Origin: Atherinomorus stipes
Taxonomy: Eukaryota; Chordata; Actinopteri; Atheriniformes; Atherinidae
Assembly (NCBI GenBank): GCA_023101725.1
Contig: JALJCO010008621.1
Span: forward strand, 2,153,001-2,217,000
Direction: 5' to 3'
DNA length: 64,000 nucleotides
Numbering within the stretch: position 1 is the first letter of the stretch; every line of letters starts with the position of its first letter. The position numbers were made by a program, and so were the translations under genes. Below, piece by piece: positions 51,213 to 63,347 of the stretch. The notes under the pieces are model-generated. The model did not search any database and was not told the DNA's origin. It was given only the letters and a program-made list of their open reading frames with translations.

Positions 51213-52423
51213 ATATGGTGAATCTTGAAGAGACTGGGTCTATTAATCTGTCAATGCTTTATTCGGGTTCCAATCGCTTGGGAATTTATATAAAAATACT
51301 CATTTTATCACAGAAGATAATTCCAAGATATTAACCACAAAGGAAACACTAAACAGAAGGTTGACAATGTATCTTTTATTATACACCGAGCCAGAGACAA
51401 GTCAGCTCCAGGCAGCGTTTCCCTCAGCTGCAGTACACATCCACAGCCAGCAGATGGAGCGCATACTGACTGTCTCAAATGTCTTCATGACAATCTCTTG
51501 GCAGCTGTGTCAAAATGTCTAGTGTCTCATGAGGCCTCATGAGGATATGATAACGTTTCTTTTTCCAATTTAAAAGATTTTTTAATTTGTTTATTATGTG
51601 ATAATTTACAATACATTGAAATAGGTTTATATAAGCATCTATAGTATGTTAGTTGATCTGTAATTTTCTTTTTTTTAAATGATTTATCCTGCAAGTGATG
51701 AGGAGGTAACATCCGTTAATTATTTTTTTCACATCACATAATTTATACCAGGTGTTTATCATAGTTTACATAAATTTTTAAAAAGGCAAGCTGTATACAT
51801 GTAACAAAACAGAAAATCGAGTTTTCAAAGAACTTCTCTGGAGTGGGTCAGTCTTGACAGTTTGGAGAGGGACGTTGCAGCTGAAGCACTTAATATCACT
51901 GTGACATATCAGGTAAACCAACAGCTGTCTGCAGCAGCTAATGCTGGTTATAACAGAGTGCTACATAAAATATACCAAAAGGAGGGATATGAACAAAGCT
52001 AACAAAAGGAAAGAAAGGACAAAATAGAATTTGTTTGTAAAAAATTATGCTTTTAACTCGTTGACTATTTGCAGTGTGTGTAAACCTTACAGTAGTGATC
52101 ATCATAGTATCTTAACTGTAGTATCCACATGACTTACTTCAGCACAATAGCTATAATTGATAAAAAAAAAACAAATCTTTTAATGATAGATGCACTGGAA
52201 GACTTGATTTTGTGCACTGCAACATATTTATTGTTTCTCCATAATATAAAAAGTGGGATCAGGTCAAAGTTCGCCAAGTCCAGAGAATGTGTGGTAGAAG
52301 TGTTCAGTGTCTGGTATTACCTGAAGAAAGAAACAGATGAGAGATGAAGAAAAGAAGAAACAAGAGAAATCAGTACAGTTCACAAGCATCACTACTACTA
52401 TGAACATTTTACATGAGCTAACC

Positions 52424-52425
52424 CC

Positions 52426-52474
<49 letters not shown>

Positions 52475-52490
52475 ACACACACACCCCACC
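52424..52490. repeat. (CA)n microsatellite
   Basis: A C run followed by about 30 CA units with a few interruptions, inside the centre of the long inverted-repeat structure. Confidence 0.95.
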
Positions 52491-52948
52491 ACCAATTGCA
52501 GCAAATGATTTTTAAGAAAGCATTTGTCTCCATTTCTGTTGCTAGCTAGCAAGGCTGAAACAATGCTATCTTGGTCAGCTACGTTCATGACTTCATTGAA
52601 TTATACAGTAGGAGCAGTGAGAAAAGACCCGTAGCTGACGGCATGCTCGAAGACAGAAGAAAATAGTAATTTGACCATCACAAAAACAAATGGCAAAAAA
52701 ATACACCAAGGGTTATGAACTTTTACTTACATGTGGCCGTGATCGTGTCTTGATGTTCTGGTTCTGGTTAGACGTCCTGGGAAAGATAAGCTAGAAGTTT
52801 AAAAAAAGAGAAAAATCAAAGAGAGATGGCCGTTTTCCCTAAATGTTAGACAAAATTCGTCCTTCATGCGAAAGACAGATAAATGTATAATTCATGTAAT
52901 AATATAAAAATATAAAACGCCGTACTCATCTTTACCTGATATCACCAG

Positions 52949-53401
52949 TGGCACTGGATCTTATTTTTACAGTGTTGCCGGTTAGACCGGGAGCCTATGA
53001 AGCAGCCAATCAGGTGACTTTATCCAAGGCTTGTGATTGGTTGGAATTGTGGCACAAGTGTAACACTGCATTAAGTTGAGCGAGCGCATTGAGAGAACTG
53101 AGCGCAGATGATGTACTGCGAGCATGTGTGCCGTGGAGAGGAGGAAACATTGATGGAGCAGATTGATAAAACTGAGAGCCAGTTTTCTGTTTTTTATCGC
53201 CGTGGGTCTGCACAGGAGCATACAGAAATCAATTTTGTGTGCATGGGATTTGTTTTTGTTTGGTCAATTTAAATTATCCTTTGCGTGAAAATATTTTCTG
53301 CTCAAAGTTTAACTCGTGTTCCTGCAAAAATCATCTTTCTGCGCTCAAAATACAGCTTTGTTTGCTCAAAAATAAGGCACAAATATAATTCCATAAAATT
53401 C
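52949..53401 (-). repeat. Right arm of the long inverted repeat
   Basis: Reverse complement of 50736-51212 at roughly 98-99% identity by eye outside one ~24-bp gap. Confidence 0.9.
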
Positions 53402-53735
53402 AGCCCTTTCAACTATGCTTGCCCACAAGAATCTGAAGCAATACTTTGATAACTAATAACTTCTCAGGGTCGCAGAAAAGCACTCCACAGTTCACACCAA
53501 AGTTGAGGGACAGTGTATAGATATAACCACAGATTTAATAAATGTATTTTCTTTCAATGTCCTTTTCATCTCCCGCTACTGTGACCATTGTCTGTCAGGG
53601 ACACTGAAACATTTTTTCAGCGTATTTCTTTATGTTGAAAAAGTTTTACTCATAGAAGTTCAGGAAACTATTACAAAATCTGAAGGCACTTTGATTTCCA
53701 TTGAATGCACTGGCATTGTTCTATGTTTTTTAATA

Positions 53736-53778
53736 ACAATAATAATAATAATAATAAGAAGAAGAAGAAGAAGAACAA
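53736..53778. repeat. (AAT)n(AAG)n microsatellite
   Basis: AAT units turn into AAG units at ~53757. Confidence 0.9.
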
Positions 53779-54302
53779 GAATTAGAGGTCTGATTGTTAT
53801 CATCTAAAATCTTTTACCAATGAAGTCTCATAAGATCTTGTTCCATCACAAAATCTTGCAATGTCTTATTTTTCTATTAGTCCAGCATGTAGAAAAGTCA
53901 CTGTAGTTCTGGAAAAACTTCATATTCCAACATTCCTTCTAGTCATGTGGCTACAGTGCAGCTGCTGATGTTATAGAGCTGAGTTACTTTGAAGGTCCTT
54001 ATAATTTGTCTGGTTTTAAGTTGGGCGTCAAGTTACCAAGTTATCAGAAACATAATTAGCCACATGTTAGTTGGTTGCATAGATTGGTTTCGGTTGATAT
54101 TGGTTATCAGAAATTGAAGGATTTTTTTTTTTTCCAACCTGGACTTTATTTCTAGGAGTTTATACGTGCATTTACTCACCAGTAAAATGTCTGTATCACT
54201 CTGACTCCTTCGTAAGATATTTAGATTGAGTCACCCTCGGGCGTATATAATAGCAGAGACAGGGCAGCATTATCTGCAGCAAATCTCCCTTATTTCACCA
54301 AT

Positions 54303-54533
54303 ACTTTAAGTAGAATAAACGAATATTGTCCTGTAAATAGTACTGTAAACGAGTACTGTCCTGTGAGTTTGTTGTCTGGGTAGCGAGCAGCTCTTCTCAG
54401 CTGTTCTGTGGCAGGACGCATCAGGGGCACACGTGGCCTGTAGAGTGTAGAGAAAGCCCCCAGTAACTAACGGAGAGCTAACACTAAACTCAAAGGACAA
54501 TAGTACTCATTAGTTCGTTCATTCTACTTAAAG
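54303..54533. mobile_element. Short MITE with ~22-bp inverted ends
   Basis: ACTTTAAGTAGAATAAACGA at the left pairs with TTCGTTCATTCTACTTAAAG at the right. ATTGTCCT also recurs just inside both ends. The interior holds a duplicated TACTGTCCTGT-type unit. No coding capacity. Confidence 0.6.
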
Positions 54534-55469
54534 TGCATCCTGCCACACATGGACAAATATTTAATCTGATCAGAAATTCCAATTGACATGTATACATGGA
54601 CACTAGATAAAGTCATCCCAACAGCTCTGTTTATCTGATGGAAAGATTCAATACAGTCATATTGCTTTTAACATGCAAGATTTATATGTTTTTATTTCAG
54701 GCCCTTTGACTGTCAACATGCTTAATAATCCTTAACTCTTTTAGTTTCCAAGAAAAACCATGTGGTGGACTGTGTCCACCACAGTCCCTTACTGTTTTGC
54801 TGCCACCAATTTTCAAGTATTCCCTGAAGGTATGTCTCCAAACTTTCAAGTGCTTCAAGTATGAAGAGAAACAACAGGCCCACAGAAACTAATGAGGGAA
54901 GGTTAGTTTTTTTTCTTCTGATCTGATCATTAAGAGATAGAAACCAACCCTCTCAATGGGACTGAAAATTCTTTTAGGTTTAGGTCGATCAGACAAGCTG
55001 AGGTGCTCGCATGCTGCATTTTCACTCTGAATGGACGTTCAGTCAGACCCTGTACAAATACAGCTAATGAAAATGGTAATATGCACAGCTGATCTCAGCT
55101 ACGGTTTTGGCTTCACCTAGCTATTTAGCTGAACCACCAAACTTGTTTCAGAGTAAATGCATGAGAGGGAAATAAAGTCATTGACTAAAATATTCCTGAT
55201 GCTGCAATGCTGTTAACTGTGTGACATAATTATCAAGACAAACAGTAGTGATGTTTCAAACTTTCGCTGTGGTACATTGTTGTTATAGCCACATTCCCTG
55301 CAGACATCTTTAAAATATGTTTAACATATTTTTATAGTTATTATTCTCAAATTTTTAATGTGGTTTCATTAAAGGTATAATTAGTCACAGTCTAGAAATG
55401 TTTTAAATGACTGTGAGTTGGTACATTGAGGGGACTAGAGGTAGATTAAGAAATGAGACTCACAACTGC

Positions 55470-55810
55470 TGCGACTGGCACTGCGAGTAACTGCAGCCAT
55501 GAGCCAAGCCGTCACAGAAGCGTGCACAAACTGAAGCTATAACGTCGTTTACTGCGCTGATAAAGTATTTTTCTTCGTACTGACACTTTTTACTGGTCTT
55601 TCTGGTGATCTGGATCGTTTGCTGACAGCAGAAGAATCCATAACTATCCCTCGCTGTGTTTGAATTCACTGCAACCGTCTCCTTCCTGCATCAAAACTGT
55701 CGGGTGAGGCGGATGCAGCATCATTTGACGTCACGTCCGCAGGACTGCACGGGAAATCCGGCCACCGATTCATAGCGTTTCACAGAGCACACCGCCTGTT
55801 AAAGGCAATG
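55470..55810. other. CpG-rich block
   Basis: About 20 CpG dinucleotides by eye in ~340 bp, far above the surrounding sequence. It includes TGACGTCACGTCCG, a CRE-like element. It could be a young transposon fragment or a small CpG island. No exon recognised. Confidence 0.4.
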
Positions 55811-56249
55811 GAGAGAGACGTAGGTGGACTTTTTGTTCTTTTTGTTTTTTAACGCTTTATCACCCATTAGTAATAGTCTAATTGCGAAAGTCTTCTTTCA
55901 CAATTCCTGCCTCTAGTCCCTTTAATGGGAATAAAGTGAATGAGAGCAACTTTATTAAGAATTCAGCTGTATTACTGTACAATGCATGCATGCTTTACGG
56001 ATTGTACACAAAAGATGCAAAAATATGCAACTTTGATGATGGTGCAGCAAGCCTAGGTCCACATTAGCCTAATTGAGTGTACAAATGCAAGCATCATTAG
56101 GCCTTCAACTACATTATCCTTGTGTTTCAAGAGCTTCAGTTAAGTAGACAGAGATGGGAATTGGTAAAATGCCATCAATATCCACGCCATGCTGGACAGC
56201 CATGATCTGGATGGTTTTTGAGGTGGCGGCATCTGTGCTCGTGGGTAGG

Positions 56250-56420
56250 GTGGCCATCCCATAATTCAGAATTAATTATTATGAATAAAATAATTCAAAA
56301 TGAAATTCTGAATAAAATAATTCAAAATGAAATTATTCTGCTGCGTGTTTACATGGAAATAATAATTCCAAATTGAGGTTTATATGGAAAGCATGTATAT
56401 GTAATTCCACTTAAGATCTG
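56250..56420. repeat. AATAAAATAATTCAAAATGA-type repeat
   Basis: Two near-identical units of about 30 bp in tandem, centred on AATAAAATAATTCAAAATGA, next to other gaattcc/ggaatta-type motifs. Related motifs recur at 56700-56760. Probably a MITE fragment. Confidence 0.45.
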
Positions 56421-56768
56421 GGGTTGGGACTGGGCGGGCGTGATCCTTTTACATCTACCCTGAACTAAACAAACTCCAGTTCCAGTTCCTTTTCTTTTTA
56501 GCCACGACATGAAAAACCACCAAAATTTTCCTTAGATTTTCAGGGTAGTTTTGTAGCAGCAGCTCAACACAACCATACCTCTTCATTTCCACCAGCTGGT
56601 ACAAGACCACTTGTTTTGTATGTGCTGCAACAAGCGCCTTTGCAACAGGACAAGAGAATGAGCATGCACAGTATGAACGTTAATAAGTTGAAGTGGAATA
56701 AATGAATACACAATGGAGGAATCATTTGATTTGGAATTAAAATGAGAATAAACGGCCACTTCATTCAG

Positions 56769-56950
56769 AACGGGCTTTATGCACAACTACTTCCTGAACT
56801 TAAGCCAGCTCCCAGGTGTGTCTGGCCATTACCTCGTGGTTACTGAGGTCAGACACACCTGGAGTAATCAATTTGTTCAATAATGACAGACAGGAGACGG
56901 AGGAGTTGGCTTAAGTTCAAGAGGTGGTGGAGTTGTGCTTAAAGCCCTTT
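56769..56950. mobile_element. Palindromic MITE family, copy 4
   Basis: CGGGCTTTATGCACAACTAC at the left and TTGTGCTTAAAGCCCTTT at the right. The centre is CAGGTGTGTCTGGCC ... GTCAGACACACCTGGAG. The left arm lacks the middle segment (TCTGTCTCC-type) that the right arm keeps. Confidence 0.85.
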
Positions 56951-57349
56951 AAGTTTCCTTTGGAAGCAAGTGTTTTCATAGTCCTTTTAAAGCAGGATTT
57001 ACTTTTATTCAGAATTAAAGAGGAAGTAAAACTCTCATGTTTTGCTACTTTCATGGTCGTGACTATCAAAGCAGCCCTATACCTTTTAACAAATAAATCC
57101 TGAAATTTTCATCCTTCTTTGTCATACATATTTGATTTAAATACATATGCATGTTTGTTGAGATTTAAAGGAAATATTTTTGTTTGAAAACCCAAACTTT
57201 TGCTTGTCGCAGTAACTACAGAATCAAAATAAAATTATAAAAGTGTCCAACACAACTTTTGAATTGATTATTGAATTTTGTGCATGATGATGCAATTAAT
57301 TTGGACTGAACACAGAAAGTTACGCAATTTATCACACACATATACAGTA
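56951..57349. other. Unassigned spacer
   Basis: AT-rich sequence with no recognised gene or repeat. Confidence 0.4.
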
Positions 57350-57351
57350 TA

Positions 57352-57447
<96 letters not shown>
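57350..57447. repeat. (AT)n microsatellite
   Basis: About 45 nearly uninterrupted AT units. The Tyr/Ile-repeat open frames on both strands derive from it. Confidence 0.97.
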
Positions 57448-57448
<1 letters not shown>

Positions 57449-59687
57449 CCTAACACGATGTTTGTAAAGCCTTTTTTAACCTCTCCAATTAAAAGTCTTT
57501 CTGTCAGGGATATGTTGTTGGAAAAGTTGCTTAACATGAACCAGTAATACGCTGCTGCCATTTGCTTTGTGCTCAGCACCATATCCCCTCTTGTACAATC
57601 CATTGCTCCTGAACACATCATCACATGTACAATGTGTTCAGAAATTGATTCAGCACTGTAGAATAGTCATGTGCTCAGCCTCCTTTTAGGGTGACAACGG
57701 CCTGTGGCTTTTTTTGAATAATTGTTTAGGCTTGAAGGTAATGAGAAACTGAAGTAGTGGAAGATGCTGATAAGAAAAACATCAAGGCTGAGTGGTTCAT
57801 ACAGTCAGACCTTGCTTTTTTAATTCTTAGGACGCAGAAAAGTATGGTATGCTGAGAAAAACAAGATAAACAACTGAAAAATGGAAAATTAATATGAACC
57901 CTTAAGGTGTACTCACTACAAGTATTTTAACAAAGGTAGGATTAAGATTCAAGTCTTGCGTCAAAGTTACTTAAAAGCATTAACCTGGACTCATTCAGAA
58001 TTATTGATGCGAGCAACCTCCTTTCTCAAAGCATCTGTTTCAGAACGTCTCTGCCGAAGAAATCACATTTACTGGAACCAGTAAAAGGTTGTACAAATAT
58101 GTAGGCGATTCTGCGTTGGTAAAGGTAAAATCAATTTTAGGAAAACAAAAGGTTTTCTTCATTGCATATTGTTATGTCTATTAATCATTGTTTATTTATG
58201 CTTTATCAAAATATTTCTTTTAATACTCAGTGCTACAATAATTATGACTTTTTTCTGTGTATTTTAACAGTTGACAACACACACATAAATGCTCTTCATT
58301 TCTTCGTACACATGTTCATTCGTCAAGCCAAGTGTCAACTGCCAGTTATTTTCATCCTAAAAGAATCCAAGGAATCTTTGATAAGTGTACAGAACTACTC
58401 CCACCTCTTGAATTTCTTGTTAAAGTAACTTTCTGACCTTATAAATGTGTGTTTCTGACTCCTTTCGATGGCACACTGACATTTATTATGTACTTTCCTG
58501 GAGCCGTCGTTTCCCAGCAACATCCTGAGGCTGAAAGACTGCAATTCAAAACTTTTTTCTAGGACACTGCATCACTTCGTTGCAGTATTTTTTCCTTGTG
58601 TCATACGCCAGCTGGATGTCAACATTCTGGCTGTTTTGAAGGTGCACCCTGGCTGATTCATCAAAGAAATGCAGGAAGACATTATTGGGGAAAGAGAGGA
58701 AAAGAAGAAGAGAAAGGAACAGAGCAAAAGATAAGAAGAGTCAACGTCAAACTGACTTTTAACTGGGTGAAGAAAGCTGAGAGAAGAGGTAAAATTCAAG
58801 AGCAACGTCGAATTAACCATCATTAAGAGACACCTCACTGAGAAAATCTTCCAAAGTTCACTAGAATGACTTTAATGCAGTACTTTAAAAAATGCATATG
58901 TGGCTGATTTTGGATAAAGACTGCATTGTGCAGGGAAGTTGGATAAGCACAGCAGAAAACTAACAAATTAGCAGTGCTGGGCACATTACTTTGAAAAATT
59001 ATTCATAGTTGCTACTGTAGTTAATTCTCCGAAAGAATGATGGAGTAAGTAACAGCGTTGTAGTATTATCAAAGTAACTTACTGGTTCATTACTTTTTAA
59101 TACCCTTTCTTAAATATTTAATTGTTTTTCTTTTAACAGAACTTTAAATTCATCAGGATGTTCTTTTATTCATAATAAAATTGAATATTAGATCTTACTA
59201 ATTAATGAAATGGAAACTTAATAGAATAAATTCCTAATAGACAAATTATTTACAGTCACTAATGTCAGGCTGCTGCATGTTCCGTCTTCTTCTCGGGAGA
59301 GGTGCTTCACATTATTATAACAGCCAAGATTAATGAGAAACACTTTTTTTCTGGACAAAATTAACATTTTGCATAACATTCTTGTCTCTTATCTCTGTGA
59401 GGGAAAAGAGATGTCTGGCTTCAGTTTAAACATTAGGCTAGCAAGGATGCTTGATTTTAAAACCAGTCTTATTTTGTATCGGAGGTTATAAGAATGTGCA
59501 AAAAGGAAGATTTTTCTGACTTTTTTGTGAAAAGGTTGACACCACTCAGGCCAAGACAGACCCCATCCCCAGTACCTGCAGCCCAACAGCTCCCAGTGTG
59601 AAGCTAGCCATGCAAGTCATAGTGGTCGGACATAAGGATCCGGTCTACCACCAAAAGTAAGCCAGAACTGTCAGAGGGGAGAATGAA
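57448..59687. other. Intergenic sequence without recognised genes
   Basis: Small open frames (for example 58162-58428 and 58596-58826) show no recognised domain. Confidence 0.45.
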
Positions 59688-59760
59688 TGAATGAAATTTA
59701 TTTATAAAGCACCTTTCATAGAGTAGCACAAAGTCCTTTACATATCAAAATCAGCAACAT
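59688..59760 (-). repeat. LINE 3' tail, copy D
   Basis: On the minus strand: GTAAAGGACTTTGTGCTACT and AGGTGCTTTATAAATAAATT, ending in an (ATTC)n stub. Sequence to the right, up to ~60000, may be part of the same LINE 3' UTR. Confidence 0.6.
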
Positions 59761-61866
59761 TTCAGTAAAATGACAATTAAACAAATAATTACACATTCTC
59801 TATCTCACACATGCACACACCTTCCCTCACTATTATGAAAATAACCTGGTTTGACGCTGCTGTGGTCAGCCATTGATGAGTATCCCCTTAAGCACTGCAG
59901 TAACTCCATAGACATATCCATAAAACTGGACAGTGAAATTTAATACACAACAGCAGCAAATTAGAAAAGAGAAAAGAAAAAAATTAACAAAAAAAAATGG
60001 CAGACGGCAACTTTGTATTGAATTGGAATTGAGTGTGAGCTATTTCAGAACATATTTTCAACTTTTACATAAAAAATACAGAATCAGTGTGGGGTTGTGA
60101 TTTGAATTTAATAAAAATGACTTATTCTCCTGGATCGACTCACGTTCAGCCTCTTAGTCCTTAATCTGAGGATAAGACAGAAAAGATATTCTTGATGCTG
60201 ACCTCAGTTTTCACTAATCAGTCTTATTATCACATCATACAAAGTAAAGATGATCTCTTTATACATTTCTATACCTACTTAATCCAATTCAGTCACAGGT
60301 AAAAGATGATTATCTTCACCAGTTTCCTAAATAAGTTGGGATGACAACAATTAAGTAGCTAGAGCTTACAACGTTGTCTTCAAAGAGCTGTAAGTCGCTT
60401 TATTTTTACAGTAAGTTCTATAGAAAATGATCATTTTTAGTAAGACATCTGAACAGGTTTTGAATTTTATCACCTTCCTGGGAGTCACAAACTAAATAGG
60501 ATGCAGGTGGTGTGTAAAATCTGCCTCACAAAATTTAAATACTCAGGTGATACATTTTATTTATGGAGCCTGATATTCCATCTTTACCTACACTTGACAG
60601 CCTGACACTTGAAGCCCTGGTTTTAGCTCCCAGTTTGATTTTTTCATTAAAATCTGGGTTTAGGGCTCAGTGAGTTTCACATGTCAAATTGACATTATAT
60701 TGACTTTTGTGGACCAGCCCATTTAAGATTGTTAGATATGTCTGTGTATCATGAGTTGGCGATTCAAATGAAATTAATTAGTATTGTTTAAATGTTTGTT
60801 AGCATTAAAAACGTTACAATACCGGCTGACCATTTACCATTAAAAACATTTCATTTACCTGTCCAGAATGAAAGCAGAAACTTCTGCGCAACTTTTGAGC
60901 CCCTTTGCTTCCTTTAGTTGCTGCCACCACACAAAAGCTTGACCGATGTTAACCCTCATCCTGCTTTGTTTTTGGTCCACTTGAATTTGACAGATTTAAT
61001 GCTAATTCTGGCAACTCCTGAGCTCAGCCTCTGGTGATATCAACCTACTAATGCTACACGTGCAGAATCCTTTAGTGTAGACATAGGCATCGTAACCAGA
61101 TGTAAATATTTATATATTTTGGACCTGTCAAAATTGATAAAAACTATTCTTTATATAACCTACTATAATTTTGTTTTGCAGTAAAATCAATACTTTCACT
61201 CTGCACCCCTCTAGATGTTAGATGAAAAATTAATTGTTTTGATGGAAAAAGTTGTAGCTATGACCTTTAAAGCAGTTTACTGGCACTTTATGTCAAAGTC
61301 CTCTTGGACAGGAGCCACATGCTGAGCACAATTTTTCTTTGGAAGCTTGTCCCACTCCTAAGTTTACTTGGTGGCATGCTTCAGGTTGTTGTCTTGCTGA
61401 GAAATATATCTTTGCCCCAGTTTGATATAGTTTGAAGGCCAACTCTGAAATGTTTCACAACAATCTGGGCTTAAATGGGCACACTCTTCAGGTGGTAATA
61501 AATGCTGGATTACTTTTACTTGAAGTGTGAGTTATCAACACAGTTCAGAGAATTGTCGGCCACTTGCAACCCAAGGAAACAGTTTGAAGGACAGCTTGGT
61601 GTACTGTAAGAGTGAAAAACTCCACACAGACTGTCCAGTTGAGTGGTTAGGGCAAAGGATCACAATGCAAATTGTACCCTGATGAAACTGTGACCAAAGC
61701 AAGTGTACAGAGGTCGCTCACCAAAGCAACACAGTCGGAGGTTGTGAAACAGCTGATTGCATAGGTAATGCAATTACTTTGTTGGATGTGACAGATGTAG
61801 AGCTTTAAAGCTTAGAGATCTTACCAAAGTATGTTGTAAGGACATGCTTTATTCTTTATTCAATAG
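59761..61866. other. Intergenic sequence; possible Tc1-like remnant near 61360
   Basis: No genes recognised. TTGTTGTCTTGCTGAGAAAT near 61387 recalls the noncoding strand of Tc1-type transposases, but the match is too short to call. Confidence 0.4.
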
Positions 61867-62405
61867 CTTGCAGCAGAACTTATAGCAGATCCACTTATGC
61901 ACATTTTTAATCTTACACGTTCTCATAATGTTGTTCCTACTGTTTGGAAGTCTGCCTTTACTCTTCCTTTGTTGAAAGGAAGGAACCCCTCAGTTCTAAA
62001 TAACATATCTTTGAATTATGAATGTTCGCCAAAGTCCTTGACAAGGTTGTCAGAACAAACTGATTTTTTTTTTTTTGACAAAAATAGTAATATGTCTCCA
62101 TATCTATTTGGATATAGAAAAGCAGCACAGTGCATGTAAGGAATAAACTACCACAAAACGTAAGGTCTGTCCTAAAAACTCTTATTTGCCAAAACTTTTA
62201 ATTATGCTTGGGAGTTTTCTTTTTGAGTCAATCCTCTTAAATATGTGATGACGATGATCATGTATTTCATGTTCATTTCTGTTTATACTATATGTAACTC
62301 AGTGTTATGTATTCTCTTGTCTGACTTTTTTTTAATTACGTTTCAGCCTATAGGGTTGCCTTAGGTATGAAATGCGCCATATAAATAAATTAGCTTTGGC
62401 TTGGC
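61867..62405 (+). pseudogene. LINE reverse-transcriptase fragment with 3' tail
   Basis: On the + strand from ~61868 the frame gives LAAELIADPLMHIFNLT, then VVPTVWKSA and PLLKGRNPSVLNN, then SPYLFGYRKA. This is the fingers/palm start of a non-LTR reverse transcriptase (the usual P-L-x-x-I-F-N, W-K-x-A, P-L-x-K-G and Q/x-G-F/Y-R elements). Catalytic F/Y-x-D-D is absent. Sequence then jumps to a 3' UTR ending GCGCCATATAAATAAATTAG. The copy is 5'-truncated and internally deleted. Clade (L2, Rex1 or similar) not determined. Confidence 0.75.
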
Positions 62406-63123
62406 CTTGCCATGCACGGATATTTATGCATTTATAGAAAATGTAGATGTGTGAGAATAGGAAGTTTATTTTTCAGTATAAACACAGTGTAGGTGACCTC
62501 AGGTCAGGTGGAAGGTTTCTTCCAAAGAATTAGCCCATAGAAATTTAAAGTACTTTCTGCAGACTTCAATTTGATTCTTGGAACACATAAAGACCTGCAT
62601 CTGATGCCCTGAGAGACCTGATCGGGTAGACAGTGAGTAAGTCAGAGACTGAGGGAACAAATAATTAAGTACTTAATGCACTAGTAGGAAGATTTTAAAG
62701 GTAATTCTGCATTAAACAAGTTGTCAATGCAGTGACTTTGGTACTGCAGTCATTTCTCTGTTGCTGAGCTCTGGCCGCTGCATTCTGAATCAGTTAGTCA
62801 CCCCACTGATTGTTTGGCTAATCTTATGAATAGACTACAGTAGTCTGACCTGCCTGATCTGAATGCATAAACAAATTTTTTAGTCCATTGAGTTATAAAT
62901 TCTCCAATTTCATATTTTTTTAAGTGCAGCAGCTCTGGTGATGGTGGTAATGTAACTATCTACACTGAGATTAGTGTTCTAAATAAAGTTCAGATATAGC
63001 AATGATAAGTTTAAGAGGCTGGGCAGTTGGCATCAGACGACCATGAGACTAAGGAAATATCACAGCTACCTTTAAGTTGAGGAGACCATTGTTCTCTTAG
63101 ATTGCTGACAAGGCAAACTGGAC
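62406..63123. other. Intergenic sequence without recognised genes
   Basis: No repeat family or exon recognised. Confidence 0.4.
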
Positions 63124-63347
63124 AATGGGCTTTATGCATAATTCCACTACTTCCTGAAATTAAACCAGCTCCTTTGTCTGTCTTTCATCAGTGGACAAAC
63201 TGATTAATCCAGGTGTGTCTGGCCATTGTCCTCATGTTTAATGAGCTCAGGCACAACTTGTCAGGCTAAAATTGTCCAATAATGAAAGACAGGAGACAAA
63301 GGAACTGGCTTAAGTTAGGAAGTTGTGGAGTTGTGCATAAAGCCCAT
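63124..63347. mobile_element. Palindromic MITE family, copy 5 (most complete)
   Basis: Starts AATGGGCTTTATGCATAATT and ends TTGTGCATAAAGCCCATT, an almost exact inverted match. The arms continue inward through CTTCCTGAA/TTAGGAAG, CTTTGTCTGTCTTTCAT and its complement, and GACAAACTGATTAATCCAGG. The loop is near TGGCCATTGTCCTC. The arms are ~105 bp each. No coding capacity and no clear target duplication. Confidence 0.9.

Larger units (their letters stand above)
50736..53401. mobile_element. Large element or inverted duplication with ~455-477 bp arms
   Basis: The left arm 50736-51212 and right arm 52949-53401 are reverse complements that agree almost base for base over ~450 bp. Differences noted by eye are about three near the outer tip, a 2-bp indel and one substitution mid-arm, and ~24 extra bp near the inner end of the left arm (a local CCGGCAACAC duplication). 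The 1.7-kb centre is AT-rich, has a (CA)n microsatellite and no recognised gene. Long-TIR transposon or inverted duplication cannot be separated without other copies. No target duplication was identified. Confidence 0.85.

Noticed and set aside
57268..57624. 118-codon frame with Tyr-Ile repeat
   Set aside because: A translation of the (AT)n tract.
61320..61500. Possible Tc1-type transposase remnant
   Set aside because: Only one short phrase (TTGTTGTCTTGCTGAGAAAT) resembles the family; the rest could not be aligned mentally.
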